A stretch of DNA of 64,000 bases from UBA1845 sp002338715 (lineage in GTDB: Bacteria > Planctomycetota > Phycisphaerae > UBA1845), in contig DAORAL010000005.1 of the NCBI GenBank assembly GCA_035344155.1, positions 62,001 through 126,000 on the forward strand. Direction: 5' to 3'. Every line of letters begins with the position of its first letter. Positions within the stretch are counted from its first letter, which is position 1. The notes below the pieces were generated by a model. The model saw only the letters and a list, made by a program, of their open reading frames with translations, made no database searches and was not told the DNA's origin. Below are positions 37,554 to 46,816 of this stretch, piece by piece. The translations under genes and the position numbers were made by a program.

Positions 37554-38075
37554 ATGAAGCAACGATTTGCCCTGGCTTTGATTGCGCTCTTCACGATCGG
37601 TTTTGTCGGCTGCGTCGACTTGACCGGAGGCAACGGTAACGACAACGGTAACGGTAACGACAACGGCAATGACAACGGCGGCGACGTCAACACCAACGGC
37701 ATGGACAACGGTAATGACAACGGCGACGACGTCGATACCAACGGCATGGACAACGGGAATGACAACGGCGGTGACGACAACGGGAACGACAACGGCGACG
37801 ACAACGGTAATGATAACGGCGACGACAACAGCAATGACAACGGCGGCGACGATGGCATGACCGGTGGTGATGCCACGGCTGGCGAAGCCAAGTTCGCGGC
37901 CAACTGCTCAGTGTGCCACGGTGCCGATGGTTCCGGTGGTGCGGTCGTGGCTGGCTCGATCCGCGGTTCGGATACCGACACGGTCAACGGCGCCCTCATG
38001 TTGGATGGCCACCCCTCGCCCGATTTGAGCGACGAAGACATCGCCGACATCGTGGCATTCCTGGCCGACGCATAA
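37554..38075 (+). CDS. Cytochrome c lipoprotein with Asn/Asp/Gly repeat linker
   Basis: The 173-residue protein has a lipoprotein signal peptide (MKQRFALALIALFTIGFVGC), with Cys20 the likely lipidated residue. A linker of about 75 residues (about 25-100) is made almost only of Asn, Asp and Gly (NDNG, NDNGDD units, with two TNGMDNG insertions). The C-terminal domain (about 105-173) is a small class I cytochrome c: heme site CSVCH, a possible Met ligand in ALMLDGHPSPDLSDEDI and the terminal helix DIVAFLADA. It should be tethered to the outside of a membrane as an electron carrier. No partner oxidoreductase is adjacent. A strong terminator follows. Confidence 0.92.
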   Translation: MKQRFALALIALFTIGFVGCVDLTGGNGNDNGNGNDNGNDNGGDVNTNGMDNGNDNGDDVDTNGMDNGNDNGGDDNGNDNGDDNGNDNGDDNSNDNGGDDGMTGGDATAGEAKFAANCSVCHGADGSGGAVVAGSIRGSDTDTVNGALMLDGHPSPDLSDEDIADIVAFLADA

Positions 38076-38145
38076 GCCAAAGCTTTGCGCATGCGTGCGA
38101 CGGTTGTCGCGCGGTGCGTCGACAGATGTACCAAAACGGTTGAAT

Positions 38146-38185
38146 ACGGGCGGTGACCTGATGAGGTCACCGCCCGTTTTTTTTT
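38146..38185 (+). terminator. Strong intrinsic terminator
   Basis: A perfect 14-bp stem (38146-38159 with 38164-38177) closes a GATG loop and runs into nine T residues (38177-38185). It ends the cytochrome transcript 70 bases after its stop. Confidence 0.93.
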
Positions 38186-38229
38186 ACGGATTGTTTGGGG
38201 ACGCCAGGTGGTCGTCGCAGTCTTCGTTG

Positions 38230-40890
38230 TTATTGATCAACATCCTCAGTCGTGTCGATCGGCTGCATCAAATTGCGGGCTTTCTCAACGAGTTCGATGA
38301 ATCCTTCACGGTCGGTGGATCGATCGGTTCCGGTTGCGTTTTCCGCCAACTCCAGGATCTGATCGAACGCGACATCGCCGCGATGGTTTGAGTTTCGCAG
38401 GATCATGCCGAACGATGCGACGGCGGCTGCGAAGCGGAAATCGTCCGACGCCTCATCAATCGATCGCCCCTCGTCCAGCACCGGGTGTTCGAGCTTGGTG
38501 CTCGTGTCTTCGTCTGGCAACTTGTAGCGGACCTTCACCGTCATCAACTCGTCGTTGTCGATCAACTCAGGTGATGGGTTGGCGAGTTGGTACTTCAGCG
38601 GATCGACATCGGGAAGTTCCGACTGCTCACCAGCCGGGACGATTTCGTACAACGCGGTGACGGTGTGGCCCGCACCGATTTCGCCCGCGTCCTTGGTGTC
38701 GTCGTTGAAATCTTCCTTTGCCAGCATTCGATTCTCATAACCAATCAATCGATACGCTGCCGCGATCGCCGGGTTGAACTCGACTTGAATCTTCACGTCT
38801 TTGGCGATGGTTACGAGCGTTCCGCCCATCTGTTCGACGAGGACTTTCTCGGCTTCGCGAAGCGTGTCGATGTACGCGTAGTTGCCGTTGCCCTTGTCGG
38901 CCAGCAGTTCGAGCGTGGCGTCCTGATAGTTGCCGCCGCCAAACCCGAGCACGCTCAGGAACACGCCGGTCTTGGCTTTCTCTTCGATGAGGCGGTGGAG
39001 GTCATCTTCGCTGGTGACGCCAACGTTAAAGTCGCCGTCCGTCGCGAGGATCACGCGGTTGGTTCCGTCTTTGATGAAGTTGTCAGCCGCAATTTGGTAC
39101 GCCAGTTCGATGCCAGCCGCTCCGTTGGTTCCGCCACCCGGTTGCAGGTTGTCAATCGCGTCGAGGATGGTGCCACGGTTGTCGCAGGTGATCGAATCGA
39201 GGACCAGACCCGACGCACCGGCATAGACGACGATGGCGACGCGGTCGTATTCATCGAGTTGATCGACCAGCATGGTCATGCTCTGCTTGAGCAGCGGCAG
39301 TTTGTTGGGTTGGTCCATCGAACCGGAGACGTCGATCAAGAACACCAGGTTGCTTTCGGGCCGCTCGTCGTTGGGGATTTCGTAACCCTGCAAACCGATG
39401 CGGGCGAGGCGGTGATTTCGATTCCACGGGCAGTCGGCCACATCGACATTGATCGAAAACGGTTCGTCGATGCTCGGCTGGGGATAGTCGTAGGCGAAGT
39501 AGTTGATGAATTCTTCAATGCGAACAGCATAGCGCGGTGGAAGCTGACCCGAATTGAGGAATCGCCGGGCGTTGGCATAGGAGGCCGTGTCGACGTCGAT
39601 GGAGAAAGTGGACAAAGGTTCCCGCGCGACGGCTTTGAACGGATTCTCGCGGATGGGTGCATAGTGCTCGGTCGAGGATTCCCGAGGATAAACCGCATCA
39701 GGATTTCCGTCGCCGTCAGCGTCAACAAAATGCCACCAGCCGGATTGAATCGGATTGCCAATTTGTCCTGAAGGATCGAATCTTAGAAAGAATGCAGCTT
39801 GCGGTTCGATCGTATTCGTCAAGCTAATGTTCCCCACAGGGCTTTTGTGAAAACTCGCGTACCCGTCGCCGAAGAGTACGTTGACTCCGTTTGCTGACGT
39901 AGCGTCCCTGTTCGTAGAGGCAACGAGTGCAACACCGCCAGGATTCTTGCCGTCCATGTTGTCAAAGTAGAGGGCATCAAATGCCACCTCAGAATCGACA
40001 GTGAAGTCATCGCTTCCGTCACCTTTGATGACGTGCAGGTCCACAAGGTTCGGGAACTCATTGAGCGCAAGATCGTCATCAACGTTGTTGTAAGGGATGT
40101 CCGTCACGCCTTTGTAGTCAGCAGCGTTGAAGTTATTGCTGTCATCCAACGCACGCACCCAAAGTCCCCTGACTTTGTTCATGTTGATCGTCGGAGCTCT
40201 GTTGTCGGTTACGATGAAGCTGGAAGCATCGAGATCAACTTTCGCCCAATCTGCGCCGACAACCCCCGTCCCGCCTGAAACGTCGGCGTCTTGCGATGCT
40301 TTCCAACCCTGTTGTCCATCAATGAGGCCGTTTGTGATCACAGAATCATCCGCGTCACCATCACCCTCTCGACGATCACCCTGCCCTGAGTAGCCGAGAG
40401 CAGCCAGCCTGCGTCGCGATTCCTCTTGAGCCGCGGCCACAGCGATGTCTCGTGAATCGTGGATTTGAGCAGTGGAACAAACGTCCATCATATCGCTGGG
40501 ATCGGTAAGCACTGGAATGGCGACTGAGAACAGAAGGAATAGCGACGCGGCTACCCCCACGCCAATCCACGCAAATCTCTGCCCGGCAGTTAGTGGTTGC
40601 GCAGTTGCCAATTCGGACGCTTCGGTTTCGGCAATCTTCGATTCAATTCTGTCGCGGTGTGCTTGCGTCAATCCGACCATCGGTTCCTCTGCCAGCGCTT
40701 GCTTGAGCAGATCGGCTGTGTCTTGCACGGAGGCGATGGTTTCCTGCCACTCGGGGTTGGCTGACAGTTCGGATTCGAGGTTGGTTGCTTCTTCGTTTGA
40801 CAGTTCGCCGAGGGCGTACGCGGTGATGCGCGGATCGTCTTCCGGGAACATCAAATCGTTGGTGTTGGTTTCGTTTGGCTTGTGGGTCAT
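38230..40890 (-). CDS. Anti-sigma-like / vWA membrane protein (YfbK-like) with prepilin-type insert
   Basis: The 886-residue protein starts at ATG 40890, with GGAGG at 40899-40903; longer upstream frames are antisense to nothing but run through the sigma gene. Residues 15-70 (DDPRITAYALGELSNEE) resemble the cytoplasmic anti-sigma part of planctomycete ECF systems. A transmembrane helix follows (about 105-128). Residues about 140-400 are an unusual insert containing NVLFGDGYASF, like the H-X9-DG element of prepilin-type DUF1559 proteins. Then come the vWF-N/vWA core with MIDAS FLIDVSGSMD (about 516) and a DUF3520-like C-terminus. It is translationally coupled to the ECF sigma gene (ATGA), so it probably controls that factor. 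Confidence 0.87.
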   Translation of the reverse strand: MTHKPNETNTNDLMFPEDDPRITAYALGELSNEEATNLESELSANPEWQETIASVQDTADLLKQALAEEPMVGLTQAHRDRIESKIAETEASELATAQPLTAGQRFAWIGVGVAASLFLLFSVAIPVLTDPSDMMDVCSTAQIHDSRDIAVAAAQEESRRRLAALGYSGQGDRREGDGDADDSVITNGLIDGQQGWKASQDADVSGGTGVVGADWAKVDLDASSFIVTDNRAPTINMNKVRGLWVRALDDSNNFNAADYKGVTDIPYNNVDDDLALNEFPNLVDLHVIKGDGSDDFTVDSEVAFDALYFDNMDGKNPGGVALVASTNRDATSANGVNVLFGDGYASFHKSPVGNISLTNTIEPQAAFFLRFDPSGQIGNPIQSGWWHFVDADGDGNPDAVYPRESSTEHYAPIRENPFKAVAREPLSTFSIDVDTASYANARRFLNSGQLPPRYAVRIEEFINYFAYDYPQPSIDEPFSINVDVADCPWNRNHRLARIGLQGYEIPNDERPESNLVFLIDVSGSMDQPNKLPLLKQSMTMLVDQLDEYDRVAIVVYAGASGLVLDSITCDNRGTILDAIDNLQPGGGTNGAAGIELAYQIAADNFIKDGTNRVILATDGDFNVGVTSEDDLHRLIEEKAKTGVFLSVLGFGGGNYQDATLELLADKGNGNYAYIDTLREAEKVLVEQMGGTLVTIAKDVKIQVEFNPAIAAAYRLIGYENRMLAKEDFNDDTKDAGEIGAGHTVTALYEIVPAGEQSELPDVDPLKYQLANPSPELIDNDELMTVKVRYKLPDEDTSTKLEHPVLDEGRSIDEASDDFRFAAAVASFGMILRNSNHRGDVAFDQILELAENATGTDRSTDREGFIELVEKARNLMQPIDTTEDVDQ

Positions 40891-41513
40891 GATGATTTCC
40901 TCCGGCTTATGTTGGCCGACGGGTTGATCGACAGTTGTTTGCGGACCGTTTTGATCGCGTGGTGCAGCAGGTAGCCGACGTTGCCCACGCTCGTCTGCAT
41001 CACTTCGCTGATTTGCTGGTAGCTCATCTCGTTTTGAAAACGAAGTCGCAGCGCCTCCTGCTGATTGTCGGGCAGGTCGGCGACGATGGCGTGCAGTTGA
41101 TCGACGGCTTCGGTGTGCTCGAGGTCCGCCGACGGTTGCCTTACCGTATTCGGTGCGGCGGAGTCGGCCGCGATGGAAAGTGTGTTGGCTTGCATGGTCT
41201 TCATCGGTTTTTCCTTGCGGAGCACATCGAGTGCCCGATTGCGACAGACGGCGAAAAGCCACGGCCCGATTTGACTAGTTGCGTCGCGATCGTCATCGAG
41301 GCGGCCATTGGTTGAAGCCCCGTCGTTGCAACTGGACAGGTTGTCGCATGCTGATTGGTCGGAGCAAAAGCGTAGAAACGTTTCCTGCACGACATCGCGC
41401 GCACCTTCCACGCTGCCCACAAGCCGCGTCGCATAACGCGTCAGTGGACCTTCGTATCGATCGAGGACGGCAAGCATCCAAGCCCGCCGGTCAGGTCGAT
41501 GGTCGTCGGTCAT
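40887..41513 (-). CDS. ECF-type RNA polymerase sigma factor
   Basis: The 208-residue protein has region 2 (about 18-100, YEGPLTRYATRLVGSVEGARDVVQETFLRF, then PWLFAVCRNRALDVLRKEKP) and region 4 (about 140-195, LPDNQQEALRLRFQNEMSYQQISEVM). Between the two halves of region 2 there is a polar, Cys-containing insert of about 25 residues (SACDNLSSCNDGASTNGR) absent from ordinary ECF factors. Its stop overlaps the start of the anti-sigma/vWA gene by four bases, and that gene's ribosome site is inside this one. It should direct polymerase to a regulon under control of the downstream membrane protein. Confidence 0.92.
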   Translation of the reverse strand: MTDDHRPDRRAWMLAVLDRYEGPLTRYATRLVGSVEGARDVVQETFLRFCSDQSACDNLSSCNDGASTNGRLDDDRDATSQIGPWLFAVCRNRALDVLRKEKPMKTMQANTLSIAADSAAPNTVRQPSADLEHTEAVDQLHAIVADLPDNQQEALRLRFQNEMSYQQISEVMQTSVGNVGYLLHHAIKTVRKQLSINPSANISRRKSS

Positions 41514-41625
41514 GCAGAAAGCTCCGATCCAATCGCAACGGCTTCACCCATAATACGGGCGGGCAGTGGATTTCTTGGGTCGGATTTGAGATTTCTTGAA
41601 TTTCGGAAGGGCTGTGGGCTTCGCG

Positions 41626-43251
41626 CTATGGAGCGGCGAGTTCAATTGTAAAGGATGCGAAATCCGCAAGATCGACGTCGCCATCCTGCTGCATGTCGGC
41701 ATGGACGCAGGAGGATATGGTTGGTATTCCACCGCCGGGGCCGGTGATGCAGTCCACGTACTCGGCAATGTCAGCCGACGTCACCAGTTTGTCGCCCGTG
41801 ACATCGCCAAGGTCGCCATCGAGGGGCGTGCAAACCGGATCACCACCGCCGATAATCGTCGTCACCTGGTCGAAGCCGGAAAGAACCGTTGGGGGCAACA
41901 GAGCGCCCGGAAGGGGCGCAACGACTCCGGTGTCCGGATGAATCTCGAAGAGCGCGGCAGATGTTGAACAAGCCATGAAGGGCGACCCGCTGGGGTGAAA
42001 CGAGAGCGCCGAAAATTCGGGCGGGGCGTTGAGCGAAACCGGAGTGATGTCGCCCGAGTTTACGTCAACCGTACCAAGCGATGTGCCAGTTGAAAAATAG
42101 AGCAGACCACTGACCGGGTCGAACGCCATTCGTGCGTTCGTGCCCGAGAACGAAATCTGCCCCCAACCCGTAGGCGTCACCAAGCCAGAATTTACGTCGA
42201 CGGTTCCAAAGAATCCAATGCCCGGAACCAGCCATTCATAGATGCAGTACAGATTCCCGTTGGCGTCAAAGGCAATGTCCTCCAATCCAGGCAGCGCAAG
42301 CGGATCGGAATTGGCAATGGCAGTGAGCGATGTCACGGCTCCGGTGTTTGGATCGATCGTGCCGAGAAATTCGGTGCCGCCGCCCTCGTCGATCACATAG
42401 ATTTCATTCGATTCGGGATGAACAGTCAGCGCATGTCCGCTCGCGCCGATGTCGAAACTTCCCGGGCTGTCCCAACTGCCGCCACCGGTCAGATCGAAAT
42501 TGCGGTGAACGGTATTGGATTCACGATCGACGGCGTAGTACGCCGTTTGAAGGACCGGGTCTCCTGGGTCAGTGCATTCCAATAGACGCAACTCGAGATC
42601 CCACGACGCGCCTTGCCCGCCGGAGTTTCCGTCGAAGGCTTCCGCATCCGCTACCGAGTTGACCCGAAATGTGTATGTGCCGGCTTCAACGAGGAACTGT
42701 TTGTCAAAATGAAATTCGTCGCTCGAACCTTGAACGAACTTATCGTATGAGAAGAAATTAGGACCGTTCAATGTCACCAAGACTTGTCCGAAGTTTGACG
42801 ACTCGGCATAACCCGTCAGCTCTACCGTGCCGGGCTCGTCGAGAATTAGAACAACCGAGAAGTCTGACAACGCATCCGATTCTGCCATGGAAACGGCGCC
42901 CATTGCAGATGCCGAAGCACCGACTCTCCCGCCAACGGTGATTCGATTGGTTGCAAGAATTGAGCACTGACTGGCAATTGTAACGGCTTCTGCTTCAACA
43001 ATCGGGGTGGACGATGGGTCGACATGAGAGGCGAGTGCTTCGGTTTGCGATTCGAACAATCCAAAATCCGATGCAGCTGCTTCGTCTGAATCAGTGTGCG
43101 ATTCTTTAAGCGTTCCCGCTACGGAAACCGAATTCGTGCTTCTGAATTGGTTGGCGATTTCCCAACTGTCCGCCAATGCGTCCCGCGCTTGCACCGTCAG
43201 GCCAAACACGCCAAGCAGAAAGCACTTCGACACACGATCGCATCTTCGCAT
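41626..43251 (-). CDS. Exported beta-propeller-like protein with dockerin-like C-terminus
   Basis: The 541-residue protein starts at ATG 43251, which opens a signal peptide (CFLLGVFGLTVQARDALA). The N-terminal part (about 30-230) is Ser/Ala-rich and ends in a beta-sandwich resembling bacterial pre-peptidase-type domains (AGTYTFRVNSVADAEAF). Residues about 245-470 carry repeats of the NHL/SMP-30-like type (LTVHPESNEIYVIDEGG, IAFDANGNLYCIY, GTVDVNSG), probably a beta-propeller. The end (about 480-541) is dockerin-like (DVTGDKLVTSADIAEYVDC and MQQDGDVDLADFASF). No enzyme motif is seen. Confidence 0.85.
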   Translation of the reverse strand: MRRCDRVSKCFLLGVFGLTVQARDALADSWEIANQFRSTNSVSVAGTLKESHTDSDEAAASDFGLFESQTEALASHVDPSSTPIVEAEAVTIASQCSILATNRITVGGRVGASASAMGAVSMAESDALSDFSVVLILDEPGTVELTGYAESSNFGQVLVTLNGPNFFSYDKFVQGSSDEFHFDKQFLVEAGTYTFRVNSVADAEAFDGNSGGQGASWDLELRLLECTDPGDPVLQTAYYAVDRESNTVHRNFDLTGGGSWDSPGSFDIGASGHALTVHPESNEIYVIDEGGGTEFLGTIDPNTGAVTSLTAIANSDPLALPGLEDIAFDANGNLYCIYEWLVPGIGFFGTVDVNSGLVTPTGWGQISFSGTNARMAFDPVSGLLYFSTGTSLGTVDVNSGDITPVSLNAPPEFSALSFHPSGSPFMACSTSAALFEIHPDTGVVAPLPGALLPPTVLSGFDQVTTIIGGGDPVCTPLDGDLGDVTGDKLVTSADIAEYVDCITGPGGGIPTISSCVHADMQQDGDVDLADFASFTIELAAP

Positions 43252-43572
43252 TTCATCCGCCTTTGTTTGCAACAAGCGTCCCAATCGTTACTCGCTGAAC
43301 GGGGAGTTCGCTGCGAGCCTTGGTGTGCCCACGATTGTACCAAATGCAGACGTCAGTTGGCACCCGGTATGTTCCAGCCGATGCTCAAACACGAATCGCT
43401 ATTGATTTCGAACTATGTATTAATTAATACGTTAAGAGTATTGCCAAACGTCTCGGCCACATGGGTTCGCCCTGATTTATGGAATTTTGAAACCTACAAA
43501 AACACCCCGCAGCCGCTTTCGCAGGCCACGGGGTGGGCGATGGTGCTTGGGTTGTGGGCGAGCCTTGTCGAA
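43252..43572. other. Intergenic region with terminator and AT palindrome
   Basis: These 321 bases separate two minus-strand genes. They hold the terminator of the TadG-like gene (43498-43535) and the perfect palindrome GTATTAATTAATAC (43417-43430), an AT island in GC-rich DNA that may be the promoter or operator of the downstream exported-protein gene. Confidence 0.5.
43498..43535 (-). terminator. Intrinsic terminator of the TadG-like gene
   Basis: On the minus strand CACCCCG pairs with CGGGGTG, and inside it GCC pairs with GGC around a short loop; the stem (43503-43535) is followed by five T residues (A-run at 43498-43502). It is 38 bases after the stop at 43573. Confidence 0.8.
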
Positions 43573-45426
43573 TTACTTGATCAATTCGACCGGTCGCGTT
43601 CCTCCGAGTTTCTTGAAGATCGCTTCCAACTGATCGCTATAAGCGTCGATGGTTCCTTCGGCGTGGAAGTGCTCACCGCGACCGATTTCTGCGATCTGCG
43701 ACATCAGCGCGGTGTCGGAGTCTGAACCAACACTGACCGCGAAGATACGAATGCCTTGCGCTGCGGCTTCCTCGGCCATCTGCCGGGCGTAGATCGGACC
43801 ATTGGTGTAGTCACCCGTACCACCCCATGCCGAAACGTTGGCCTTACCGTCGGTGAGAAGAATCATCACCTTTCGCGACGTGTGTCGTGCGCGGACGCTG
43901 GTCAATTCTTCGATGCCTCGGGTGATGCCGCCACCCATGTTGGTCCACGCATCGTAGTGACCGGCTTGCATCTCATTCAGACGATTCTTAACGGATTCAT
44001 AATCGTCGGTCAGGTCGATTTCGTGACGGGCAGACTGACCGTAGATTTCGAGCGACAGACGATCATCGGTATCGAGCGTTTCGATGAGGTCGGCCATGTG
44101 CGTCACGGCATCCTTGACGGCCTGCATTGGCTGAGCCGGCACGTTGGCGAGGTCGGACGTTTCGGCGTGCGACTCACGCGTTTCGAGCAGGTAGTTGGTA
44201 AACGTCTTGAGCCCGAACCGATAGCGGAAGTCCGAGTCGGCTTTGTAGGCACCGCTTGAGGTCTTGCCGACGAAGCTGATGTAGTCGGTCCATGAACCCT
44301 GCTCAAACGGATAGTCCACCAGCCAGGTCAACTCGCTGCTGGAGACCATCCCGTTGCCGTTTCCATTCTTGCGCTGGTTGTAGGGGATGTCTTCCCACAA
44401 ACCGTTGTTCATTCCGCTATCCCAGCGGGCCAACCCAAGGGCGACAGCCACACGCTCTTCCCACGCACCGTTTCCGTCGTAGTCGTTGGACATGAGTGCG
44501 TCGATTTCGGCGTTGCTATATCCAGCATCCGCGTACCAATCCTCAAGGTCGTTGTCATACCAGTTCTTGTTCTTCTGGTACTTGCGCAGGGCGGGATCAT
44601 TTGCCGGTTCGTAGGTCTGCGTGATCGAGTTGCCCCAGTAGTACATCAGCCCAAACGTCGGACCGGCCACTTCACCCGTGTTAAGAACGCCAGGGTCGGT
44701 TCCGCTGTTGCCCGGTCCACCGGGGAAGTAACCCGGAGGCGGTGGGGGATTGCCGGGGTCGCCGATTGCATACGGATGAACACCATCGCCGATTCCCCAG
44801 GTGCCACGTGAAATCGGAAGCGCTTCCCAGACGTCAAACAAGTTGATGTCCGTCTTCTTGAAGTTGCCGAGTTCACTGTCGTCGTTGTGGGATGACGAAA
44901 GGTCTGCGACGATCGCGATGTCCCGTGGCACCATCATGGCAATCGCTTCGGCTTCCACATCGGTGGACTGCTTGCCGAAGATTCGTGCGAAGTAGAGTTG
45001 GAGCGCGCCGTTGGCGCTGCCCGTCGTCTTTTTCATGACGACCCGAACGGCGTCCGGAAACTCCGTGGTCGGCTGAAAGTCGTATGACCCGTTCTGCTCG
45101 TTGTACACGGCGCGTCCAAACTGGATATCGGCATCTGAAACAGAGACCGACTCCTGGAGCACCTTGTTCGCCTGGACGATCCGGTGAGCCTCTTCACGTG
45201 CGAGTGCCATCGGATCGCCCTCATCAAACGACGCCAGCTTGGACGAAGCGGCCAATGCGGCAGCGTCAGCCGTTCGCTGGAGGTCGGTCTTGGCGTTGTA
45301 AATCACCCCGACGTCGATGGTCAGCGCTGCGAAGCCCATGATCGCGGTCATCGAAACCGCAACCTGAACCGCCACCGCACCTCGACGTCGATGGTTGACC
45401 CTGAATCCGTTCGTGTTCGTTTGCAT
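43573..45426 (-). CDS. TadG-like protein with vWA domain
   Basis: The 617-residue protein starts at ATG 45426 (GAGG and AGGAAAGAGG upstream). Residues about 12-60 are a TadE/TadG pseudopilin-like N-terminus (RRGAVAVQVAVSMTAIMGFAALTIDVGVIYN, then LQRTADAAALAAS). A vWA domain starts near residue 174 (DLSSSHNDDSE, a DxSxS MIDAS) and ends near 600 (ILLTDGKANV, IRIFAVSVGSD). Between these halves lie about 230 residues rich in Pro, Gly, Asp and Trp, an insertion in the vWA fold. Tad proteins belong to Flp-pilus export; no other tad gene is in the window, so this is an orphan of uncertain role. It should be membrane-anchored with the vWA outside. Confidence 0.88.
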   Translation of the reverse strand: MQTNTNGFRVNHRRRGAVAVQVAVSMTAIMGFAALTIDVGVIYNAKTDLQRTADAAALAASSKLASFDEGDPMALAREEAHRIVQANKVLQESVSVSDADIQFGRAVYNEQNGSYDFQPTTEFPDAVRVVMKKTTGSANGALQLYFARIFGKQSTDVEAEAIAMMVPRDIAIVADLSSSHNDDSELGNFKKTDINLFDVWEALPISRGTWGIGDGVHPYAIGDPGNPPPPPGYFPGGPGNSGTDPGVLNTGEVAGPTFGLMYYWGNSITQTYEPANDPALRKYQKNKNWYDNDLEDWYADAGYSNAEIDALMSNDYDGNGAWEERVAVALGLARWDSGMNNGLWEDIPYNQRKNGNGNGMVSSSELTWLVDYPFEQGSWTDYISFVGKTSSGAYKADSDFRYRFGLKTFTNYLLETRESHAETSDLANVPAQPMQAVKDAVTHMADLIETLDTDDRLSLEIYGQSARHEIDLTDDYESVKNRLNEMQAGHYDAWTNMGGGITRGIEELTSVRARHTSRKVMILLTDGKANVSAWGGTGDYTNGPIYARQMAEEAAAQGIRIFAVSVGSDSDTALMSQIAEIGRGEHFHAEGTIDAYSDQLEAIFKKLGGTRPVELIK

Positions 45427-45993
45427 AGCCTCTTTCCTCCCCACCGCCTTTTCGCCCTCCACCCCTTCACCGGCAATTCCGTCGTTTGCCAGATGGGGTC
45501 GCAGAGCGACACATCATGTCAGTCGAAAATTACGATTGCGGATTCGCGACGTGCAAACATTTGGGCGGTGCGGAAGCCTTTGCGTAAAGTAAGGGCAAAC
45601 ACGATAAATCTGGGGGAACGATGGGCAGCTGCCGATGTCGGCAATCGGTTACGGCTGTGTCATATACTGGCACTTCACGTTTCCCCTTCCACGGGGTGTC
45701 TGGTGCAGGATCATTGGGTTATCGGGCGGATCAAAAGCTGAATTGGTGAACGCGGTCTGACCTGTGTATACGACTGAATCGCGGGAGTCGGACGTTGCGG
45801 TGACGCCAAAATTTTTTTGCGGCAAACCTGTGATGCGTCTGATAAGCGCAGGGGAGTTGGACGACTGACGTTTGCGTCGCGCTGTGCCGATTGGGTTTTC
45901 TTGGATGGGGAAGATGCACGTTTTCCCCCTGGATTCCCGCTTGCGCGGGAATGATGGCGTTCGGACATCGTTACGTTTGAACAGTACGACGTT
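45427..45993. other. Intergenic region with REP-like palindrome
   Basis: About 567 bases lie between two minus-strand genes. Only the REP-like palindrome at 45931-45954 stands out; other frames are short and unsupported. Confidence 0.5.
45931..45954. repeat. REP-like palindromic repeat, copy 2
   Basis: GGATTCCCGCTTGCGCGGGA followed by ATGA is the reverse orientation of the repeat at 26276-26300; TTCCCGC and GCGGGAA form the stem. It lies just after the stop of the PilZ gene and could act in its termination. Confidence 0.65.
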
Positions 45994-46383
45994 TTAGCCG
46001 GCAAGGCGGCGGGCTGCGATCGGTGCTTTGGTTTCAAACTCAACGCCGACGATTTGTCCACCGAGCGTGTTGGTCGTGTGGACGACGCGGCCAATAACAC
46101 TGCGCGTGTTGTTACCGGCGCAGATTTCCAGACGCGTGTGCTGATCTATTTTCTGGCGGGAAAGGAATCCGACGCCGCCAAGCGAAACGTCGCGGGCTTT
46201 TACCATGATGACGAGGCCCTTGTCGGGACCGGTCAGGATACGGATGGCCAGCGTTGCATTCCAGGTCGTGCGGGCGAAGGCGCGTTTGCCCTGATAGTTA
46301 TCGGTGGTTCCACAGCGACGTGCATCCTGAACCCATTCTTCGACGACCGGTGATGTGGCCAACTTGCGTGACGTGCAGAACAT
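45994..46383 (-). CDS. PilZ-domain protein (c-di-GMP effector candidate)
   Basis: The 129-residue protein is mostly one PilZ domain. The two c-di-GMP-binding signatures are visible: RAFAR (an RxxxR, about 34-38) and DVSLGGVGF (a DxSxxG, about 66-71). A GGAGAGG upstream supports ATG 46383. PilZ proteins bind c-di-GMP and act on motility, exopolysaccharide or secretion; the target is unknown, but the gene lies near a TadG-like gene on the same strand. The first 30 residues are not part of the domain. Confidence 0.9.
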   Translation of the reverse strand: MFCTSRKLATSPVVEEWVQDARRCGTTDNYQGKRAFARTTWNATLAIRILTGPDKGLVIMVKARDVSLGGVGFLSRQKIDQHTRLEICAGNNTRSVIGRVVHTTNTLGGQIVGVEFETKAPIAARRLAG

Positions 46384-46816
46384 GGTGCCTCTCCTTCCCT
46401 CCCCTTGGCGATGCGGTGACGATCACCGACATTCACAACGCCCAACTGTGGGGTCTATTGTCGGGGCGTCGATTTGAACCTTTCCGAGGAATCGAACAAT
46501 TTTGAAAAATGCCACTGAGTGACACTCAACGCCGGATGGAAGCGAAAATACCCTCGTTGAGGGTCCCAGTTTCGAGGGGGGATCGCCCGCGGACGGGCGG
46601 TCGGTGATGGCGCCAGCCAACCTTGGGGCGAGGTCATCCGGATCAAGCAATGCGGCGATCGGAACCACCGGTTTTCAAAGGGGCGGTTGAATATTTCGCC
46701 TTGCAGCGTGAAGCCGCTCGAGGCATTGGGCTCGAGGGGCGTTTCGCGCGTGGGGTTCTGGCTAATACCACGTGATTTCGTTGACACGCATGGGGGTCTG
46801 AGTAGACTTATCGGTC
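46384..46816. other. Intergenic region between divergent genes
   Basis: About 430 bases hold a small GC-rich stem-loop, CGCCCG-CGGA-CGGGCG (46584-46599), and no convincing frame. It must contain the promoters of the PilZ gene and the exported-protein gene. Confidence 0.5.

Noticed and set aside
38587..39771. 394-residue plus-strand frame opposite the vWA gene
   Set aside because: Antisense shadow; MIDAS and anti-sigma features are on the minus strand.
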